60,000 bases of DNA from Symsagittifera roscoffensis. Lineage: Eukaryota; Xenacoelomorpha; Acoela; Convolutidae. Positions within the stretch are counted from its first letter, which is position 1; every line of letters starts with the position of its first letter. The position numbers and the translations under genes are program-made. The stretch is from contig NC_087069.1 in NCBI RefSeq assembly GCF_963678635.1, positions 34,309,090-34,369,089 on the forward strand. Direction: 5' to 3'. The notes under the pieces are model-generated. The model was not told where the DNA came from. It searched no databases and saw only the letters and a list, made by a program, of their open reading frames with translations. Positions 55,441 to 60,000 of this stretch are shown piece by piece.

Positions 55441-57182
55441 CCCATCCGGTGTTTACAGAGTTTTTAGAACTATCTTTCTGCAATTTGAAGGATGGATGAT
55501 GAACGTTGGTATTTGGCGAACATCATTTTCTTGTCCGGTTCCTCTTGGAGAATAACGTTCCAGGACGCTGGAATTATGGATAGGAAATTGTTACGTCGTC
55601 ATTCGACAACGACTGTGATCCCCAATGAAATCAATCCGATTTCAAAATGGTTTGCTATGACAGGTTTTTCTGTATTATGTAGAGAAGTTTTTTTGTGTGC
55701 AACCTCGTCTGGTAATGGCGTGAAGATCGTGTGTGGAAGGGATGCGTTGTAACTCGGATCTGTGCGTATACTTGAACATCGAGGTGGTCCTTGTTCTAGT
55801 TCAATGAAGTCCTTTTCTGCGAGGTCAAGTCGTACTCTAAATCCTTTGAGTTGTGATTGTGGACGGCATGTCGGTTGTGCTTAGCCATTCTTTTGTTCGA
55901 GTGTGATGGGATCATCTAGTCTTTGGATGTTCGTCTTTGTTGTAGTGTATTGATCTATATACTGCAAAGTACGATTTACATTTTATAAAATTATGTTAAT
56001 TCAATTTTTTAATCATGATTTATTTAGTCGTTTTCATAAAAAGGGTTTTGTTTTAGTTTGGTTATTTTGAAGAGTTACTCACCCTTGAGTACCTCTTATT
56101 AAAAATAGGAGCATGGTCACAAAGCGTGGATGTAGCACGGTGGTTTAGGCCGGCTATAGAGCATGCTCAGGACGTCCTCTCTGGTGGGTTAGGCCAGGAG
56201 TGGGAGTATGATTTCATGCTGTTTCTTTGAGAGGTCCTGTTATGTGATAACGTTTTATGTTGGGTTTATGTTGATCTTTTTTATGTTACTTTGGTTGTGT
56301 CCTTTTTTTCAAAAATCGAACTGTTTTTGGTATGGGTTTGTCTTGCGACTTTTTTGTGTTTTATGATTTCTTTCTCTAATAGTCTTTGAAAAAAATAAAT
56401 TATCCGGTTTTAAACTGGGTTAATCCGGTTTGGGTACCTTTGGTTTTCTTTTCTTAGTCATGCTGTTATTTTATGATTTCTGGTGTTTAGTAAGCTGCGT
56501 TGGTTAGTTTGGTTTCGTATATAATTCCTTTCCAACCGGGTTAAAGGAAAGTTTGAAACTTGTTATCGTGTGTTAGAGTTGTTGATAGTGAAAGCTTGAA
56601 ACTCAAAATCATTATTTAAACAATTCTTCGCGGGCGAGCTGTGCGAGTTTGGATAGAATTCTTGTGCGAGTGAATGAAAAAATTGAAAAGGTTAGTACTG
56701 CTTTCTCATTTTATCAATTTATTGCGTAGAGTTTTAATTTTACTGCGTTTTAGGGAAACTTGAAAATTATAAACTTACATCGTAATTAAGTGGACTGCTT
56801 CATGGGGAAATAATTTAGAAACAAAATTACGTCAATTCGTGTGAATTTTACTACATTATTTATTGCAAAAAATTAACGAATTTTAAGAGATTTTAACAAG
56901 TTTGTATTTTTATTATTCTTTTCTGTTTTGTAGATGTTAGTGGTGTGAAGACTAGAAAAATAAATCAAACATTGATAGAAAATGGTTAGTACTAATTTAT
57001 TAGTGCAGAGTATTTTATATTATACTTACCTTTTAATCATCTGGGAAAAAGCCGTGGGGTTAAGACGCCGTGAATCATATCTGATGTTGCTAGTAATTTG
57101 GCTAGTATGCGTATGATGTTTTTAGTTTTTATCAGTGGTCAAAGCAATTTAAGTGCTTTAATGGTGTTTAGTTCTTCGGTGC
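55441..57182 (-). other. 3' non-coding region of element C
   Basis: Matches 37441-38700 of element B in several blocks, with an insertion at about 56085-56375. Frames on both strands are short. It separates the LTR from the ORF at 57183 by about 1.7 kb, unusually long for a retroelement 3' UTR. Confidence 0.5.
56110..56225 (+). mobile_element. possible tRNA-derived SINE-like insertion
   Basis: Part of a ~290-bp block absent from the matching region of element B (about 38020). TGTAGCACGGTGGTTTAGGC resembles a tRNA D-arm/A box, and GGTGGGTTAGGCCAGG about 50 nt later weakly resembles a B box. It is GC-rich against an AT-rich background. No poly(A) tail or target duplication is proven. Confidence 0.3.
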
Positions 57183-57689
57183 CTACTGCAAATTCGTATG
57201 GTGTGTTTGAATGATGTTATATATTTTATGATTATATTTAGTATTGTGAAAGAATTCTAATATGGGTATTTCAATAGGCTGGATAAATTCATGCGGGATA
57301 AGGAAGGGTCTGGATTCTTCGGCATTGAAGGTCTTCGTGATGGGACAGAATATATACATTTGGGTAACTGGGTCATAGTTGCGGAGGATGCCGTGGAGGT
57401 TAGTATCTTTGATGCAATATGTAAAATTAAGGAAAAATGGTGACGTGTACTTTGAGTTAAGAAACTGAAAACGATGGTGAGGTTGTCTTGATGGGGTATG
57501 CAAATCAAAATGATTTTGTATAAAACGATAGTATGTAGATGTGTGGGTTTGTTTAGTGCGTAACATAATATCGTGGGAACAGTGTAAATTGCGTTCCTTT
57601 GGTGAAAGAAAGTGAAAGGTTAATGAAAATAACTGAAATTTGTCATAGAAGCTTTCGTAAGCTTGAATATCAGCTAGTGATTCTGACAT
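57183..57689 (-). CDS. 168-codon accessory ORF near the 3' end of element C
   Basis: Intact ORF starting MSESLADIQAYESFYDKFQL, with aromatic and His-rich composition and no evident signal peptide or membrane span. It lies downstream of the env-like ORFs in the transcribed direction and upstream of the long 3' non-coding region. No counterpart is recognised in element B. It may be an accessory protein translated from a spliced RNA. No family is recognised. Confidence 0.5.
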   Translation of the reverse strand: MSESLADIQAYESFYDKFQLFSLTFHFLSPKERNLHCSHDIMLRTKQTHTSTYYRFIQNHFDLHTPSRQPHHRFQFLNSKYTSPFFLNFTYCIKDTNLHGILRNYDPVTQMYIFCPITKTFNAEESRPFLIPHEFIQPIEIPILEFFHNTKYNHKIYNIIQTHHTNLQ

Positions 57690-57719
57690 AATGTGATCAT
57701 TTTTTTAATCAAAAATATT

Positions 57720-58376
57720 AAAAGTGAATACGTATGATGTTTTTATGAAAAATTTTTCTGTTACTTCTGGTCCGCGTCTAAGAATTGGTCTTGATTAGGT
57801 CGGATGATATTATGATTGTAATATTCTTTTGCAAAATCGTTAGCTCGGGGTGCAGTGAATGTTTTTGGTAACTTTTTATATCCAATTTAAGTAAATTGTC
57901 GATGTGTTAGTGTTGTGGTGAGTCTATACAACATGTCTTTGTTCTTTTCTTTGCTGTCATGAGTTTTAGTTAGTGGTAGGCAAAGGGGGTTAGTGAAATG
58001 ATAATAAGCTGTCCAATGAAGTGTTGGCATTAAAACATAATCATCTACAAAACTGGGTGTGTCATTAGTATCGTTAGGTGTGTTTAATGTATATTGCGGA
58101 AATGAGGGTAAGTTGATTGCAAGAAAATTTTTTTCATGTTTGTATGTTGCGGTTGATTAATATATTCGCGGGCTGCTCCGGGTTTGGTCGGGAATGGGTG
58201 ATTTGGGCAATTTCGTTTAAAAGTGCGATAAGCTCGGTGAGTGCTACTAGATGTTTCGGTGGATGTGGATGATTGTGTTAATGATGGAGTGTAAGCTGAG
58301 AAGGGTGTAGGAGTAAGTGGATTTGAGGATGTTATTGTGGATGATAGTTGATGTATTGTGAGAGTGTTAGGGTGTA
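57720..58376 (-). pseudogene. disrupted coding stretch of element C
   Basis: Several minus-strand segments look like protein-coding sequence but lie in different frames. At least one in-frame stop (near 57889) and at least two frame changes (near 58150 and 58380) occur. Composition is Thr/Ser/Pro-rich on the right and more ordered on the left. It appears to continue the ORF at 58377-58832. Confidence 0.4.
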
Positions 58377-58832
58377 TTAACTGTTGTTGTAAGGTAATAA
58401 AATTATCGAGCTCCTGGGAAATTTGGGGGTATCTGGGGATTTATTATATGATCTGTCGGAATGAAGTGGAGAATAGGTTGGGGTCACTTGGGAAGCATAA
58501 GAAGGAGTGGAAATGGATGGGAGTGGATGATTTGATGGGATTGGTTGAAAAGGGGGTTTTGAAAAAACTGAGGAGTTGGTCTGAGTATAATTTGAGGGAG
58601 ATGGTTCGGAATCTGCAAATTCGTCAGCGGTTTCTACGTTAGGGTTTTTAAATTGTGAGATAGAGTATAGAACTGAAATATCGGAGTTAGTATCAGAATT
58701 CGTGCTTGATGATATATTAATAATCGGAAAATCGGGTGGTGGGAAAGCAAAAAGTAAGATTATTGGGATTTGAGTTTGGAGGTTGGCTGGGTGGGAATTT
58801 GAGCGATGGAGGGATCCAAGTTGTCGGCTCAT
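58377..58832 (-). CDS. Ser/Thr/Pro-rich ORF of element C
   Basis: 151 codons beginning MSRQLGSLHRSNSHPANLQT. Most of the rest is rich in Ser, Pro and Thr and probably disordered. Its ATG overlaps the stop of the env-like ORF (58829-59569) in an ATGA arrangement, compatible with termination-reinitiation or with a simple frameshift in one original ORF. The 3' end runs into the disrupted stretch. Confidence 0.45.
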   Translation of the reverse strand: MSRQLGSLHRSNSHPANLQTQIPIILLFAFPPPDFPIINISSSTNSDTNSDISVLYSISQFKNPNVETADEFADSEPSPSNYTQTNSSVFSKPPFQPIPSNHPLPSISTPSYASQVTPTYSPLHSDRSYNKSPDTPKFPRSSIILLPYNNS

Positions 58833-59569
58833 CGTGGGCTAAAAAAATGATTATGTTGAGACTGAAAAGTGGTGGTCTGGGGTTGTTCTTTAATTTGTTC
58901 GTATGTATCATCATTTTGTGAATGATGTGTCATTATGTGTTGGACGGGGCTTTGTGTTATATTTGGTCTAGAATTTGGATTATTTGTGATTGCTAGGTTT
59001 CGGAAATTACGGGGAACTAATGATAATGAATGATTTTGTGGTAGGGGTGGCAACTGTAGTGCGGTAGGTGTTATCACTAAATTATTGTGTTCTTCGTCGT
59101 AAGTGTTTTGTGTTGTGTATATATTCGTGTTATATTCTTTTATTTGTGCATGAAGAAGTATTTTGTTTATTGATGACGAAAAAATTCCAAAAAATCCTGC
59201 AAATAGTATACGTGCTACACTTGCTTGTCTGTTTACTTGTGTGTGTATAGCGCATGTCTTATAGATTCCTTTTAAGAGTGAGAAAAGAAATCCTATAAAA
59301 TTAAACATGGCGTATAAGATAGTTAGTTTTTCTAAGATGTAATAGGGCCATCCTAGAAAAGCTAGAATTTCGTTCTTTAAGGTGACAAAATTGTAAATAT
59401 TTATGGCTGAAATATCTTGTGGTCTGTACTTTTCACCGTTTAAGTTTATATAGTCTTTAATGTCTTTAAAATATCCGCTATAATCTTGTGTATGAATATC
59501 TACAAATCCTGCGGTTTCGGCAAGTTTTCTTAAAATCTGGTCAATTGATTGACTTTGTATTGTGTCCAT
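58829..59569 (-). CDS. env: env-like membrane protein segment of element C
   Basis: 246 codons. Residues ~1-75 are polar. A hydrophobic segment at about 80-101 (LTILYAMFNFIGFLFSLLKG) and a weaker one at about 119-133 follow. After that comes a long polar tail rich in Asn, Gln, Thr and Pro. The position 3' of pol in a Ty3/gypsy-type element, and a membrane anchor plus tail, fit the C-terminal part of an envelope glycoprotein. The N-terminal ectodomain would lie mostly outside the window. No sequence family is assigned. It is broken from the segment at 59664-59915 by a frame change. Confidence 0.5.
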   Translation of the reverse strand: MDTIQSQSIDQILRKLAETAGFVDIHTQDYSGYFKDIKDYINLNGEKYRPQDISAINIYNFVTLKNEILAFLGWPYYILEKLTILYAMFNFIGFLFSLLKGIYKTCAIHTQVNRQASVARILFAGFFGIFSSSINKILLHAQIKEYNTNIYTTQNTYDEEHNNLVITPTALQLPPLPQNHSLSLVPRNFRNLAITNNPNSRPNITQSPVQHIMTHHSQNDDTYEQIKEQPQTTTFQSQHNHFFSPR

Positions 59570-59663
59570 TTGTGTTAATAATTCCTGAAATTGTTGTGTT
59601 CTAATGTGATGATGGATATCTGATTTAGATTATATTCCAATTGGTTGTAAATCAATAACTGGA

Positions 59664-59915
59664 TTACGAGAAATAGCTCTGATGCTTTCGGGTGAAAATT
59701 TTTTTGAGTGATTGCATTAACGTAGGGTATGGTGTAAGGAGATAGCATTTATCTTCATCAGGATTCAATTGTACTACAATGTGGCTACTTTCTGATCCAC
59801 ATGGGACTGCGGTATCCCAAAAATATGTTCGTCTTGAAATTGTGTCAACAAAATGTACTTTATTTTTTATAGAATATAGAGATTCTTTTATAACAACATT
59901 TGTCTGAAAAAACAT
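59664..59915 (-). CDS. env: env-like ectodomain fragment of element C
   Basis: 83 codons, continuing the env-like region toward its N-terminus and including AVPCGSESSHIVVQLNPDED and CYLLTPYPTL, with paired Cys typical of an extracellular domain. It stops at 59664, about 95 bp before the next ORF begins in another frame. The break is therefore either a real disruption or an indel in the assembly. Upstream parts lie beyond the window. Confidence 0.4.
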   Translation of the reverse strand: MFFQTNVVIKESLYSIKNKVHFVDTISRRTYFWDTAVPCGSESSHIVVQLNPDEDKCYLLTPYPTLMQSLKKIFTRKHQSYFS

Positions 59916-60000
59916 ATAGTGGTGATACGTTTTTGATACAAGTGTAAAACCATAAAATATTTCTTTCGTAGTCTAGAAAATTTGATCTGTTTCCTGATAA

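Noticed and set aside
55492-55752. 86-codon plus-strand ORF
   Set aside because: It lies in the 3' non-coding region of element C, is not matched by an open frame in the homologous part of element B, and opposes the direction of the element.

Overview
The window looks like AT-rich nuclear DNA from an invertebrate animal. Genes are sparse and split by short GT-AG introns, most of the sequence is non-coding or repetitive, and there are Ty3/gypsy-class LTR retroelements with gag-pol and, in one case, an env-like region. A single 200-base run of N marks a scaffold gap. A tunicate (appendicularian) is one possibility, because env-bearing Ty3/gypsy elements are known there. That is inference and nothing in the window settles the species.

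Left part (1-20.1 kb, host DNA with small transposons). Short minus-strand exons lie at 280-444, 1243-1427 and 3832-4070; the last encodes the C-terminal half of an SRCR domain. Two hAT-type MITEs with perfect 8-bp target duplications sit at 3204-3597 and 12523-12744. A family of ~520-550 bp repeat units, with hairpins at both ends, forms one single copy and two facing tandem arrays (2.39-2.95, 5.48-7.06, 7.45-8.7 kb). A minus-strand gene begins at 12382 with a signal peptide and a 505-codon glycoprotein-like exon and may continue leftward through exons near 10.5, 10.2 and 9.4 kb. A ~1.4 kb segment is duplicated in tandem at 12.8-15.2 kb. Small coding pieces follow at 15.7-19.0 kb, including two related minus-strand ORFs and a plus-strand two-exon gene starting 27 bp from one of them.

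Retroelement A (minus strand, 20.4-29.86 kb) reads from right to left: 5' LTR, primer-binding site, a long leader with a 61-codon ORF and stem-loops, a small basic ORF, then one long gag-protease-RT-RNase H-integrase ORF that runs into the assembly gap. An adjacent coding remnant lies on the far side of the gap.

A 5.85 kb minisatellite of a 33-bp unit (31.1-36.95 kb) separates A from retroelement B (37.06-54.85 kb). B is a decayed relative in the same orientation, with 379-bp sequences resembling LTRs at both ends, a broken gag-pol, and a complex repeat-filled stretch where env would be expected.

Retroelement C enters from the right edge. Only its 3' end is visible: a truncated LTR, a long 3' non-coding region with a SINE-like insertion, a 168-codon ORF, a Ser/Thr/Pro-rich ORF, and env-like ORFs with hydrophobic segments. 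A and C have the more similar LTR ends; B belongs to another subfamily.

The points most worth following up are the conserved 61-residue leader ORF shared by A and B, the LTR stem-loop with compensatory changes, the double-hairpin tandem repeat family, and the stop-free minisatellite with higher-order structure.
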